Assembly: GCF_011303555.1 (NCBI RefSeq)
Contig: NZ_CP049868.1
Coordinates: forward strand, 2,976,001-3,040,000
DNA length: 64,000 bases
Source of the DNA: Pedobacter sp. HDW13
Lineage (GTDB): Bacteria > Bacteroidota > Bacteroidia > Sphingobacteriales > Sphingobacteriaceae
Reading direction: 5' to 3'
Part shown: one piece after another, positions 7,809-17,109 of the stretch
Position numbering within the stretch: the stretch's first letter is position 1
Layout of the letters: the number at the start of each line of letters is the position of its first letter
Translations under genes and position numbers: made by a program
The notes under the pieces: model-generated
Databases searched by the model: none
What the model saw: the letters and a program-made list of their open reading frames with translations, nothing else
Told to the model about the DNA's origin: nothing

Positions 7809-9689
7809 ATGAAAAAAGTATTTTATCTCTTGCTGTTAATGGCAGCAACGCATACCGCCTGCAAAAAAGCGACTAACAATACGCCTGAACCTACGCCGGT
7901 AAACCAAACATCCGATTTACCCGCCGGGGCAAAAGATGGCGTTATTTTTATTAATAATGGAACATCGGCCATTGTAACGCTTTATGCGCCAGGAAAAAAA
8001 ACGGTTTCTTTAATCGGTGAGTTTAACAATTGGTCTACCACCTCATCGGCAATGAAAAATACTCCCAATGGAAATTACTGGTGGATTCAGTTAGATAACC
8101 TGAACCCTAATACAGAATATGCCTATCAGTTTTATGTTGATGGAAACCTTAAAGTGGCTGATCCGTATTGCGAAAAGATTTTAGATCCCGATAACGACAG
8201 TTACATTTCGGCGGCTACCTATCCCAATCTGAAAGCCTATCCAACCGGAAAAACGACCGGAATTGTGAGCATCATGCAAGCCAATCAGCCGGTTTACAGC
8301 TGGAAAAACACCAGTTTTAGCCGACCTGATAAAAACAACCTGGTTATTTATGAGCTATTGGTACGCGATTTTACTGCCGATCATAACTATGCTTCAACGC
8401 TGGCCAAATTAGATTACCTGATCGGTTTAGGCATAAATGCGATAGAACTGATGCCTGTTAATGAGTTTGAGGGCAATTTGAGCTGGGGTTATAATCCATC
8501 ATTCTATTTTGCACCCGATAAATATTATGGTACCAAAACGGCTTTGCAAAATTTTATCGATGAGTGCCACGGAAAAGGTATTGCGGTAATTATGGATATG
8601 GTACTGAACCACTCCTTTGGTCAGTCGCCGATGGTGCAGCTATATTTTGACGGTTCAAAGCCAACTGGTTCGAGTCCATGGTTTAATGTTGATGCCAAAC
8701 ACCCTTTCAACGTAGGTTACGATTTGAATCACGAAAGTGCGGCAACGAAAAAGTTTTCAAAAGATGTCATCAAATTTTGGATGGAGCAGTACAAAATTGA
8801 TGGTTTCCGCTTCGATCTTTCCAAAGGCTTTACCCAGAAATCATCAACCGATGATGCACAATTTAGGCTTTATGATGCCGGCCGTATTGCGATCTGGAAA
8901 GACTACAACAGTTATATTAAAAGTGTAGATCCTAATTTTTATGTAATACTGGAGCATTTTGCAGAAGAAACAGAAGAGAAGGTTTTGGCCGATGATGGTA
9001 TGATGCTTTGGAACAACCTGAATCACGATATGAACGAAGCTACGATGGGCTGGCTGGGCGGTTCTAATTTTCAATGGGGCTTTTATACCAACCATGGTTT
9101 TGTTAAATCAGAAAACCTGGTAAGCTATGGCGAAAGTCATGATGAAGAACGCTTAAATTTTAAAAACATCAGCTACGGCAACGGATCAGGTAGTTATATG
9201 ATAAAAGGCAATCTGGCTACTTCTTTGAAAAGGGAAGAATTAATCGCTGCCTTTTTATTCAGCATGCCGGGCCCTAAAATGATTTGGCAGTTTGGTGAGT
9301 TGGGTTACGATGTGAGCATCGATTTTAATGGCCGAACCGGCGATAAACCCATCAGGTGGGAATATTTTATCGATCCTAACCGCAAGGCGTTATACGATGC
9401 CTATGCAAAATTCATCAGGCTAAAAAAGAACAACAGTATTTTTAATTCAACCAGTTTTACTTATAATCTGGCCGGAGACGTTAAATACATTAAATTAACC
9501 GAAGGTACCAATACTGTAATTGTGGTAGGCAATTTCGACGTGGTAAATCAGGCCGCTAATATCGATTTTGGAGCCACCGGTGCATGGCTCGATGCTACTG
9601 GCACCAGCATGAGCTTATCTTCCAACACCTACACCGCAAATTTGGCTCCTGGTGAGTACCATATTTTCAGTAAAACGGCTTTAAAATAA
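7809..9689 (+). CDS. GH13 alpha-amylase lipoprotein with N-terminal CBM48-like domain
   Basis: A 626-residue protein starting at MKKVFYLLLL, a lipoprotein signal with acceptor Cys in HTACKK. Residues about 45-140 form an early-set/CBM48-like domain (VTLYAPGKKTVSLIGEFNNW, YQFYVDGN). The catalytic barrel follows with DMVLNHSFG (I), GFRFDLSKG (II, Asp), VILEHFAE (III, Glu) and ESHDEERL (IV). It is predicted to be membrane-anchored and act on branched or linear alpha-glucans; the CBM48 hints at glycogen- or pullulan-type substrates. An in-frame ATG at 7773 was rejected because it lies inside a repeat palindrome. It is the last gene of the malto-oligosaccharide cluster. Confidence 0.9.
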   Translation: MKKVFYLLLLMAATHTACKKATNNTPEPTPVNQTSDLPAGAKDGVIFINNGTSAIVTLYAPGKKTVSLIGEFNNWSTTSSAMKNTPNGNYWWIQLDNLNPNTEYAYQFYVDGNLKVADPYCEKILDPDNDSYISAATYPNLKAYPTGKTTGIVSIMQANQPVYSWKNTSFSRPDKNNLVIYELLVRDFTADHNYASTLAKLDYLIGLGINAIELMPVNEFEGNLSWGYNPSFYFAPDKYYGTKTALQNFIDECHGKGIAVIMDMVLNHSFGQSPMVQLYFDGSKPTGSSPWFNVDAKHPFNVGYDLNHESAATKKFSKDVIKFWMEQYKIDGFRFDLSKGFTQKSSTDDAQFRLYDAGRIAIWKDYNSYIKSVDPNFYVILEHFAEETEEKVLADDGMMLWNNLNHDMNEATMGWLGGSNFQWGFYTNHGFVKSENLVSYGESHDEERLNFKNISYGNGSGSYMIKGNLATSLKREELIAAFLFSMPGPKMIWQFGELGYDVSIDFNGRTGDKPIRWEYFIDPNRKALYDAYAKFIRLKKNNSIFNSTSFTYNLAGDVKYIKLTEGTNTVIVVGNFDVVNQAANIDFGATGAWLDATGTSMSLSSNTYTANLAPGEYHIFSKTALK

Positions 9690-9821
9690 TTTCTACCCCC
9701 ACAGGATTTAACGCCTGCGGGGATGGCTGGATCCTTTTAAAAACCTGCGCGCTTTATTAAGCAAGTTGGTAATAATCTTGTTGTTTTTAGTTAATATTGC
9801 TTTAACAACAACGCATTTTCA

Positions 9822-10376
9822 ATGAAAGATAAACTAACGCATCACTTACTCTGGGAACGGCTACGCGCCGGCGATAAGGATGCGTTTTTTGATCTCTATG
9901 CAGAACTTTATTATCCGTTGGTTAATTTTGGGATTAGGGTATGCGCCGATGCCGATACTTCAAGCGAAGCTACCGATCAGGTTTTTACCACCATTTGGGA
10001 AAAACACGAAACCCTGGCAAGGGTCGAAAATGTGGAAGCCTATCTCCGAACCTTTCTTAAACGTAAACTGCTACGGATTCTCGAAAGAAAGCGCAAAATT
10101 AACGATGCCCTTTTTAATGCAGGTGCCGATGGCGATTGGATGGAAATGAGTTATGAAGAATTTATTGTAAAAGTACAAAGCGATGAACTGGTGAAACATC
10201 AGCTCAAAAGTGCTTTAGAAAAACTAACCTTCCGCCAAAAACAGCTTATCCATTTAAAGTTTTTTGATGGTTTTAGTTATGAGCAAATAGCCGAACAAAC
10301 CAATCAAACTATTAAAACAGCCTACAATACCATTTACGATGCACTCAAAATATTGAGGAAAGAGTTTAAGGGCTAG
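9822..10376 (+). CDS. ECF-type RNA polymerase sigma factor
   Basis: A 184-residue sigma-70 family protein with region 2 at about residues 20-90 (FFDLYAELYYPLVNFG, DQVFTTIWEK) and region 4 helix-turn-helix at about 125-180 (LTFRQKQLIHLKFFDGFSYE, then IAEQTNQTIKTAYN). Paired with the FecR-type anti-sigma gene 218 bases downstream, followed by SusC and SusD genes. In Bacteroidota such trios form a cell-surface signalling system: SusC senses substrate, FecR releases the sigma factor, and the sigma factor activates the susCD pair. The target glycan is unknown; the adjacent malto-oligosaccharide cluster suggests an alpha-glucan, but no direct evidence was seen. Confidence 0.93.
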   Translation: MKDKLTHHLLWERLRAGDKDAFFDLYAELYYPLVNFGIRVCADADTSSEATDQVFTTIWEKHETLARVENVEAYLRTFLKRKLLRILERKRKINDALFNAGADGDWMEMSYEEFIVKVQSDELVKHQLKSALEKLTFRQKQLIHLKFFDGFSYEQIAEQTNQTIKTAYNTIYDALKILRKEFKG

Positions 10377-10594
10377 TTCATTCGATCATTTGCTTACCGG
10401 TAATTCATTCACGGTTGTGCACCGTCCTATTTCACTTGCCATTAATTAGCGAATAAATAGACCATTTTGTTGAAATTAAATTTCCTTCTCCCGAGCTCTT
10501 CAGGGCATATATTTCGTTGTGTTAAAAAAAAGTTAAAATTTCCTTAGGAAAAAGTAAAGCTTTTAGGCACTGATATATAAAAGGCAAAAATAAA

Positions 10595-11659
10595 ATGGTT
10601 GATAGAAGTAAATTCAATGCAGAAGACTTCCTTGTCGATAGTACTTTTCAGCAGTATTGTGCTGGAACAGATGCACTCTGCATTGGATATTGGGAGAAAT
10701 ACATTAATGCCCATCCCGAGCAGGCATTGGTGATAGCAGAGGCAAAAAAATTATATGTGATACTGAGTGGAAATAAACGCCCCTTAAATAAACAGCGCGA
10801 AAATTTAGCAGAAACGATGTTTCCGGTAATTGAAACTGTAAAGCTTAAAAGTTATGGTTGGTTAAAAATCGCAGCAGCGATAGTTTTGGTGTTGAGCTCA
10901 GCACTTTTATATCGCTTATATTTTAATAAAGGTAACCAGAACGCAGTACAGCAGTTATATAGTTTTACCACTAAAAGCGGCGAGCGTAAAAAAATTATGC
11001 TGCAGGATGGAACCTCTGTTTTGCTGAATGCGAAAAGTAATTTAACCATTACCAAAGGTTTTAACGATAAATGCCGCGAGGTAACCTTAACCGGAGAAGC
11101 TTTTTTTGATGTGGCGCACGATAAAAACAGACCTTTTAAAGTACATACCAGCGATTTTAACATCAATGTGCTGGGCACTGCATTTAACGTTAAAGCTTAC
11201 CCCGACGAAATTACATCAGAAGCAACACTGATTCGCGGTTTAATTACCATGGAAGCCGTAAGTGGTAATGGCGGTACCATTACTTTAAAACCCAGCCAGA
11301 AAGTTACTTTTTATAAAATTGTGGCTCCAAAGCAGCATAACAAACTGGTTAAACCAACTACACCAAAGCCAGAAATTACTATAAACCATTACACTAAAAT
11401 TAAAGATAGTACCATTGTAGAAACCGCCTGGACCCAGAACCGGATCGAAATTTACGATCAGGATTTTGATGAAATTAAAAACGTCCTCGAAAAATGGTAT
11501 AACGTAGAAATCAGCTTCAAAGATCCTGAGATCGAAAAATACCGTTTTACAGCAACCATTACCAACGAGAGTATTGAAGAAGTTTTACACGCATTAAAAG
11601 CAACCGAAAATAATTTTAAATATGAGATAAAAGGAAAACAGATAACCATTTCGAAATAA
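10595..11659 (+). CDS. FecR-family anti-sigma factor
   Basis: A 354-residue inner-membrane protein. Residues 1-85 are the cytoplasmic sigma-binding part (CAGTDALCIGYWEKYINAHP). One transmembrane helix follows at about 88-108 (WLKIAAAIVLVLSSALLYRL). The periplasmic FecR domain (about 125-240) contains the typical KKIMLQDGTSVLLNAKSNL and VTLTGEAFFDVAHD segments. The C-terminal DUF4974-like domain (about 285-354) has YDQDFDEIKNVLEKWYNVEI. It should hold the upstream ECF sigma factor inactive until the N-terminal signalling domain of the downstream SusC contacts it. Confidence 0.95.
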   Translation: MVDRSKFNAEDFLVDSTFQQYCAGTDALCIGYWEKYINAHPEQALVIAEAKKLYVILSGNKRPLNKQRENLAETMFPVIETVKLKSYGWLKIAAAIVLVLSSALLYRLYFNKGNQNAVQQLYSFTTKSGERKKIMLQDGTSVLLNAKSNLTITKGFNDKCREVTLTGEAFFDVAHDKNRPFKVHTSDFNINVLGTAFNVKAYPDEITSEATLIRGLITMEAVSGNGGTITLKPSQKVTFYKIVAPKQHNKLVKPTTPKPEITINHYTKIKDSTIVETAWTQNRIEIYDQDFDEIKNVLEKWYNVEISFKDPEIEKYRFTATITNESIEEVLHALKATENNFKYEIKGKQITISK

Positions 11660-11780
11660 GGCCAAAAAAAGGACGGTGTTGGAGCACCGCCCTTATAGGT
11701 TTCTTTCTTGATTAATTAATGGCAGTTTATGCGCAAACAGATTGCTGCCAAGAACTTATGCAACCAAAAAAAACAAAAAT

Positions 11781-14700
11781 ATGATTTATTATTACTTACT
11801 GCAAGGGCATCCGAGATACAGGATGCTTTTAAAATTCATTATGCTAATGAAACTAGCCTGTATTATGGTTTTCATTACTTGCCTTAATGTTTCAGCATCT
11901 GTTTTTTCCCAGGAAAAAATTTCGTTAGATGTCAAGAAAACAAAGCTGGCAAAGGTTTTACAGATTATTGAGCAGCAGAGCAGTTACCATTTTGTTTACA
12001 GCTCTTCTTACGTACCTGTAAACCGGGATGTAAGCATTACTGTAACCAATACTTTGGTTACGGATGTGCTGGCAGCTATATTAAATAGAACCAACCTGAA
12101 ATATTCTGTTTCTGATGGCGGCTTAATTGTCATTAGCAAGAATAAGGAAGTCCCGATTTCGGGAACGATAAAAGATGCACTTGGAGGTGCTTTACCCGGT
12201 GCCAGTGTGCGGGTAAAAGGTACCGGTATTGGTACCTCTACTGATATAAACGGTAAGTTTGCATTAAATGCTCCCGAAAATGCAGTTCTGGTTGTGTCTT
12301 ACGCAGGCTTTCAAACCAAAGAAATTTCAATCGGGACTAAAACCATTATTGATATTGTGTTAACAGAAGATACCAAGCAACTAACCGATGTGGTAGTTAC
12401 TGCTTTAGGTATTAAGAAAGAAAGAAGAGCATTAGGCTATTCGGTTACACAAGTGGGCGGCGAAACCTTAACCCAGGCAAGAGAAAATAGTGTATTAAAC
12501 TCATTGGTAGGTAAAGTTGCCGGCTTAGATGTTAGTTCAACGTCAGGTGGTGCTGGTGCAGCAACCAGTATTATTATCCGCGGTGTTTCCAGTCTGGGCC
12601 AAAGCAGTCAGCCTTTATATGTAATTAATGGTATTCCCATGGAGAGCGAGCCGGTGGGCAGATTCAACGCAAACTCCGTTGGTAACTCTGGCGGGCAATA
12701 TGATAATGCGCCCGACCGTGGTGATGCCATCGGCAATTTAAATCCCGATGATATTGAAAGTATTTCGGTTTTAAAGGGGGCGGCAGCAGCAGCATTATAC
12801 GGTTATCGTGCCAAAGCTGGTGTAATTTTAATCACCACAAAAAGTGGTAAGGGAAACAGCATAGAGTTTAACAGCAACTATGTGGGCGAGCAGGTGATGG
12901 ACAGGACAAACTGGCAGTATGTTTATGGTCAGGGTGTAAATGGACAAAAACCAGCTACTCAACTCGCTGCAGCCTCTACGGGCGGATCGAGTTGGGGTGC
13001 GCGATTGGATGGCTCGAATGTGATACAATTTGATGGAGTAAGCAGGCCTTATTCCGCTCAGCAAAGTAATATCGAGGATTTTTATAAAACGGGAAATAGC
13101 TTTACCAATACTTTAGCATTAAATAAAACCTTTACCGGCGGGGTAATCCGCGTTTCGGGAAGCGACTTGCACAACAATTCTGTTGTACCTAACTCAGGCC
13201 TGAACAGACAGAATTTTACCCTGTCAAGTACTTTCGATCCGGTTAAAAACCTGGTTGTGGATGCGCGTTTTAACTATATTTTAGAGCAAGCTAAAAACCG
13301 TCCAATGGTTTCGGATGGTGCTGGTAATGCCAATTACAACGCTGCTTTTTTACCAACCAGTATAAATATTAATGATTTAAAACCATGGAAAAACGATAAA
13401 GGAAACGAAATCCTTTATAATACAGGTAATCCTTACGCAACTAATCCCTGGTTTGCAGCTTACGAATTTATCCATAACACCAAAAAAGAACGTTTACTAA
13501 GTTCGGCCAATGCAAAATATACTTTCGATAATGGATTATTTTTGCAGGCAAGAGCTGGTAGAGATGCGTATAACGAGACCTATTTGGGCGTAACACCTTC
13601 CGGAACGGCTTACGATCTGGATGGAGGTTACACTGAACAGTTAACAAATTTTTCTGATATCAATGTGGATGGTTTAATCGGTAAATCTTTCAAAATAGAC
13701 GATTTTTCGATTACGCCAAATATCGGCGCTAGTTATCGCCGCACCAAATTAACGCAAACTACTAACCAGGGCGGTTCCTTCCAGATACCTGGAATCTATA
13801 CCCTATCCAATACCGGCGGGAAAACGGTTAGCGTTACCCAAAGCGATCAGGAAACACAATCCATTTATGGTACTTTAGAATTTACTTATAAAGATATCTT
13901 TTACTTAACGGGAAGTGGAAGAAGCGACTGGTTTTCTACTTTAGCAACACCAGGAAAAGATAATAAACTAAGCGTATTTTATCCCGCCATTAGCGGTTCG
14001 TTCGTTTTTTCCGAACTATGGAAGCCATCTTTCTTAAGCTTCGGTAAATTAAGGGCAGGATACGCTGTAGTGGGGCAAGGAGCCTTACCGTTTAAAACGC
14101 AATTGTATTATAACCTGCGCAGCGAAACGGTTAACGGAAGTCCGATTGGGAATATCGTAAATTCATCTATCCCAAATGCATCATTATTTGCTTCGAAAGC
14201 GAAAGAGCTCGAAATTGGTACTGAGATGCGCTTCTTTGGCGATAGATTAAATCTTGATCTGACCTGGTATAACAAAAAATCGAGTGATGAAATTCTGGAT
14301 GTACCTACTTCAACTACCACTGGTTACAATGGTGCCACTTTAAATATCGGCGAATTACAAAACAAGGGTGTCGAAGCATTAATCTCTGGCGTGGTGCTAA
14401 AAAATAAAGATTTCAGCTGGACATCAAGCGTAAACGGATCGTACAACGATAATAAGGTAATTACGCTGGCACCAGGTACCGCTTCTCAGCTACTGGCCAC
14501 TTCAAGAAGTAATGTTGGTTTTTTACAAAACATAGCAGGCTTGCCAGTTGGACAGGTAATGGCTTACGATTTTAAATACGATGCCAGCGGAAATATTGTT
14601 AAGGATACCAACGGAGCGCCAGAAAGAGGCGAATTAAAAGCTTACGGTTCTGCCTATGGGAAATGGGGTGCAGGCTGGAATAACGAATTTAGCTATAAAG

Positions 14701-15122
14701 GTGTTAACCTATCTTTCTTAATTGATGGTAAATGGGGTGGAAAAATTTTCTCGGCAACCGATTACTACGGTTATGTTTTCGGACTTCACCAGGCTACTTT
14801 AGAAAACCGCGATGCATTGGGTATAAATGCAGCCAATTATTATACCACCTATGCCAACAACGTATCAAAACAATTTGTTCAGGATGCCAGCTTTGTCAAA
14901 TTCAGACAGGTGATATTGGGATATAATTTCCCGGCAAAAATGTTCAACAATAAGATTAAAGGTCTCAATTTAAGTTTTGTTGGGCGTAACTTATTCATTA
15001 TCATGAAAAAGACGGATAATATCGATCCCGAATCGAGTTATAATGCCACTTTTCCCGGTATGGAGTTAGGCGGTGTGCCGCCTGTGCGCACCTATGGTTT
15101 AAATTTAAGTGTTAAGTTATAA
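11781..15122 (+). CDS. SusC-family TonB-dependent outer-membrane transporter with STN signalling domain
   Basis: Outer-membrane transporter of 1113 residues. A long signal region (MLLKFIMLMKLACIMVFITC) is followed by a secretin/TonB N-terminal (STN) domain (ISLDVKKTKLAKVLQIIEQQ), a carboxypeptidase-regulatory-like domain (ISGTIKDALGGALPGASVRV), the plug with LNPDDIESISVLKGAAAAAL, and a large beta-barrel ending in an aromatic-rich strand. The STN domain marks it as a transducer that signals through FecR to the ECF sigma factor encoded just upstream. Start chosen at ATG 11781; ATG 11823, directly before the hydrophobic core, is the alternative. It overlaps no gene; susD follows 19 bases later. 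Confidence 0.95.
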   Translation: MIYYYLLQGHPRYRMLLKFIMLMKLACIMVFITCLNVSASVFSQEKISLDVKKTKLAKVLQIIEQQSSYHFVYSSSYVPVNRDVSITVTNTLVTDVLAAILNRTNLKYSVSDGGLIVISKNKEVPISGTIKDALGGALPGASVRVKGTGIGTSTDINGKFALNAPENAVLVVSYAGFQTKEISIGTKTIIDIVLTEDTKQLTDVVVTALGIKKERRALGYSVTQVGGETLTQARENSVLNSLVGKVAGLDVSSTSGGAGAATSIIIRGVSSLGQSSQPLYVINGIPMESEPVGRFNANSVGNSGGQYDNAPDRGDAIGNLNPDDIESISVLKGAAAAALYGYRAKAGVILITTKSGKGNSIEFNSNYVGEQVMDRTNWQYVYGQGVNGQKPATQLAAASTGGSSWGARLDGSNVIQFDGVSRPYSAQQSNIEDFYKTGNSFTNTLALNKTFTGGVIRVSGSDLHNNSVVPNSGLNRQNFTLSSTFDPVKNLVVDARFNYILEQAKNRPMVSDGAGNANYNAAFLPTSININDLKPWKNDKGNEILYNTGNPYATNPWFAAYEFIHNTKKERLLSSANAKYTFDNGLFLQARAGRDAYNETYLGVTPSGTAYDLDGGYTEQLTNFSDINVDGLIGKSFKIDDFSITPNIGASYRRTKLTQTTNQGGSFQIPGIYTLSNTGGKTVSVTQSDQETQSIYGTLEFTYKDIFYLTGSGRSDWFSTLATPGKDNKLSVFYPAISGSFVFSELWKPSFLSFGKLRAGYAVVGQGALPFKTQLYYNLRSETVNGSPIGNIVNSSIPNASLFASKAKELEIGTEMRFFGDRLNLDLTWYNKKSSDEILDVPTSTTTGYNGATLNIGELQNKGVEALISGVVLKNKDFSWTSSVNGSYNDNKVITLAPGTASQLLATSRSNVGFLQNIAGLPVGQVMAYDFKYDASGNIVKDTNGAPERGELKAYGSAYGKWGAGWNNEFSYKGVNLSFLIDGKWGGKIFSATDYYGYVFGLHQATLENRDALGINAANYYTTYANNVSKQFVQDASFVKFRQVILGYNFPAKMFNNKIKGLNLSFVGRNLFIIMKKTDNIDPESSYNATFPGMELGGVPPVRTYGLNLSVKL

Positions 15123-15141
15123 TCCTTTAAACGAATTGAAA

Positions 15142-16722
15142 ATGAAAACGATCATAAAATTATACATACCACTTATTTTATCTGGATTAGCATTGATAAC
15201 TGGTTGTACAAAAGACTTCGAAAAAATTAATACAGACCCGGTTTCGGTTGGGCAAGAACAATATAATCCTAATTATTTATTATCAACAGCGCAGTTAAAC
15301 TATACCGGAAGCATCGATTTTGCCTACGAAACCTGGCGGGGGAATTTAATTTATGCCTCTACAATGATGCAGGGAATGTCGTCGGTAATTGGGTATTGGG
15401 CAGGAGATAAATACATGTTAAACGAAGGTTATACAGCCGCTTACTGGGAAAAAGCCTATCCCGATCAGGTAAAATACGCTGCCGATCTGGTAGAATTTAC
15501 CAAAGGTAAAACCCAATACAACAATGTTTACCAAATGGGCAGAATCTGGAAAGCCTTAATTTTTGAACGCTTAACCGATTTATATGGCGATGTGCCTTAT
15601 TTTGATGCAGGTAAAGGTTATTATACCGGAAACTTGTACCCTAAATATGATGCACAACAAGCCATTTATGCCGATTTGTTGAAAGAGGTTGATGAGGCAG
15701 GGAATGCTTTAAGCGTAGGTGGAGATGCAGTAACTGGCGATTTGGTATTTGCCGGGGATATTGCAAAATGGAAACGATTTGCTGCCAGTTTAATGTTGCG
15801 TATGGCCATGCGTTTAACCAAAGCAGATGCGACTTTAGCACAAACTTATATTAACAAGGCGGTGGGTAAAACCATGACAGGCGATGCAGATAATGCTTTT
15901 TTCAAGCATGATGTTAACGGTAGCCGTGTTACCCAAAACAGAAATGCCCAGGTTTTATTGGGTGATGGCGGTCAGGAGAATTTTTATACCAGATGGAGCA
16001 GTACATTTATCAACTACTTAAAAACCAATAACGACCCGCGTTTAAGTAAAGTAGCAGTAACCAAATTGTATTTAACTGATGGGACTAAAGACCAGAACCC
16101 AGCTTATATTACCACAGCTTCGGTACAAAAGGGAATGCCAAACGGTAAAGATTTAAGTGGTATTGCTGGTAGAGATGTCCGTCAGGATCCATCTTATACC
16201 GATTTTACAGATTATTCTTCACCAAACCCAGGTATGCTAAAACGAAATGGCAATACCTTTATCCTTACCTATGCAGAAACTGAGCTACTTTGGGCCGAAG
16301 CTGCCCAACGTTATGGTATTGGAGGTTCGGCCGCTACACATTATAATGCAGGTGTAACATCTGCTATGACTTATCTTTCGCAGTACGATGCTGCAATGGC
16401 TGTTAGTGCAACCGATGCTGCTGCTTATTTAACTGCACATCCTTATGTACCAACAAATGGTTTAGATATGATTGCTACGCAATACTGGGCACATACCATC
16501 ACCATGCTCGATTTTTACGAAACCTGGTCTAACTGGAGAAGAACTGGAATTCCAGCTTTAGTTCCTGTGGTATATCCTAATACCAACACCGGTGGCTCAA
16601 TTCCCCGTCGTTTTCCTTACCCGCTTTTTGAAGGTGTATCTAATGCCACGAACTACAAGGCTGCATCAGCCGCTGTTCCGGGTGGAGATAAACTCGTAGG
16701 TAAAGTATGGTGGGATAAATAA
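15142..16722 (+). CDS. SusD/RagB-family outer-membrane lipoprotein
   Basis: A 526-residue surface lipoprotein with signal MKTIIKLYIPLILSGLALIT and acceptor Cys in ITGC. The mature protein begins DFEKINTDPVSVGQEQYNPN, which is characteristic of the second SusD-like superfamily (SusD and RagB outer-membrane lipoprotein), and contains helical TPR-like segments (GRIWKALIFERLTDLYGDVP). It acts as the lid of the upstream SusC barrel and helps capture glycan. An in-frame GTG at 15109 overlapping the susC stop is less likely than the ATG at 15142, which begins the signal peptide. A terminator follows at 16747. Confidence 0.94.
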   Translation: MKTIIKLYIPLILSGLALITGCTKDFEKINTDPVSVGQEQYNPNYLLSTAQLNYTGSIDFAYETWRGNLIYASTMMQGMSSVIGYWAGDKYMLNEGYTAAYWEKAYPDQVKYAADLVEFTKGKTQYNNVYQMGRIWKALIFERLTDLYGDVPYFDAGKGYYTGNLYPKYDAQQAIYADLLKEVDEAGNALSVGGDAVTGDLVFAGDIAKWKRFAASLMLRMAMRLTKADATLAQTYINKAVGKTMTGDADNAFFKHDVNGSRVTQNRNAQVLLGDGGQENFYTRWSSTFINYLKTNNDPRLSKVAVTKLYLTDGTKDQNPAYITTASVQKGMPNGKDLSGIAGRDVRQDPSYTDFTDYSSPNPGMLKRNGNTFILTYAETELLWAEAAQRYGIGGSAATHYNAGVTSAMTYLSQYDAAMAVSATDAAAYLTAHPYVPTNGLDMIATQYWAHTITMLDFYETWSNWRRTGIPALVPVVYPNTNTGGSIPRRFPYPLFEGVSNATNYKAASAAVPGGDKLVGKVWWDK

Positions 16723-16746
16723 AACAAATCATCCCTTTTTTACAGA

Positions 16747-16779
16747 CCGACATTGCTAAAAACAGTGTCGGTTTTTTTT
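16747..16779 (+). terminator. Rho-independent terminator after the ECF-controlled susD
   Basis: Stem CCGACATTG / CAGTGTCGG (one G-T pair) with an AAAAA-containing loop, followed by eight T residues. It separates the first susCD unit from the second. Confidence 0.85.
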
Positions 16780-16810
16780 ATGTGGTAAGGTATTGAAATC
16801 CCTGTTCAGT

Positions 16811-16820
16811 CAAACGTTTG
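16811..16820. promoter_or_regulatory. LacI/PurR-type operator-like palindrome, copy 1
   Basis: Perfect 10-base palindrome CAAACGTTTG in the 388-base gap before the second susC. The central CG and AAACGTTT core are typical of LacI-family operators. An identical copy lies 148 bases downstream. No LacI-family gene is visible in the window. Confidence 0.5.
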
Positions 16821-16958
16821 TGCTATAATTTGTGGCGTTTTAGCGTTAATGTAGCCTTTACATTTTTATTTTGTAATAATCCCTCAAATATCCTTTAAAA
16901 TAAACAATTACTAAATTTTTAGGTGAGGTTTTTTTGATTTATTTCATAGAATATCGAT

Positions 16959-16968
16959 CAAACGTTTG
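16959..16968. promoter_or_regulatory. LacI/PurR-type operator-like palindrome, copy 2
   Basis: Second perfect CAAACGTTTG, in the context GATCAAACGTTTGCGCA, 141 bases before the susC start at 17110. A half-site-like GTTTGACC lies about 30 bases further on. The rest of this gap (16722-17110) is AT-rich, with no other gene or RNA recognised. Confidence 0.55.
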
Positions 16969-17109
16969 CGCATTGTTTTGTAAAAAAATGTGATTTGTTT
17001 GACCTTACCTTTAAGATAACAAACAAAACTAACGTTCCCAAAATAATTACTGGTTATAATTTATTGTAAGCGGTAAAAATAACAACTAATCAAACCTAAT
17101 TTTTTTTTC

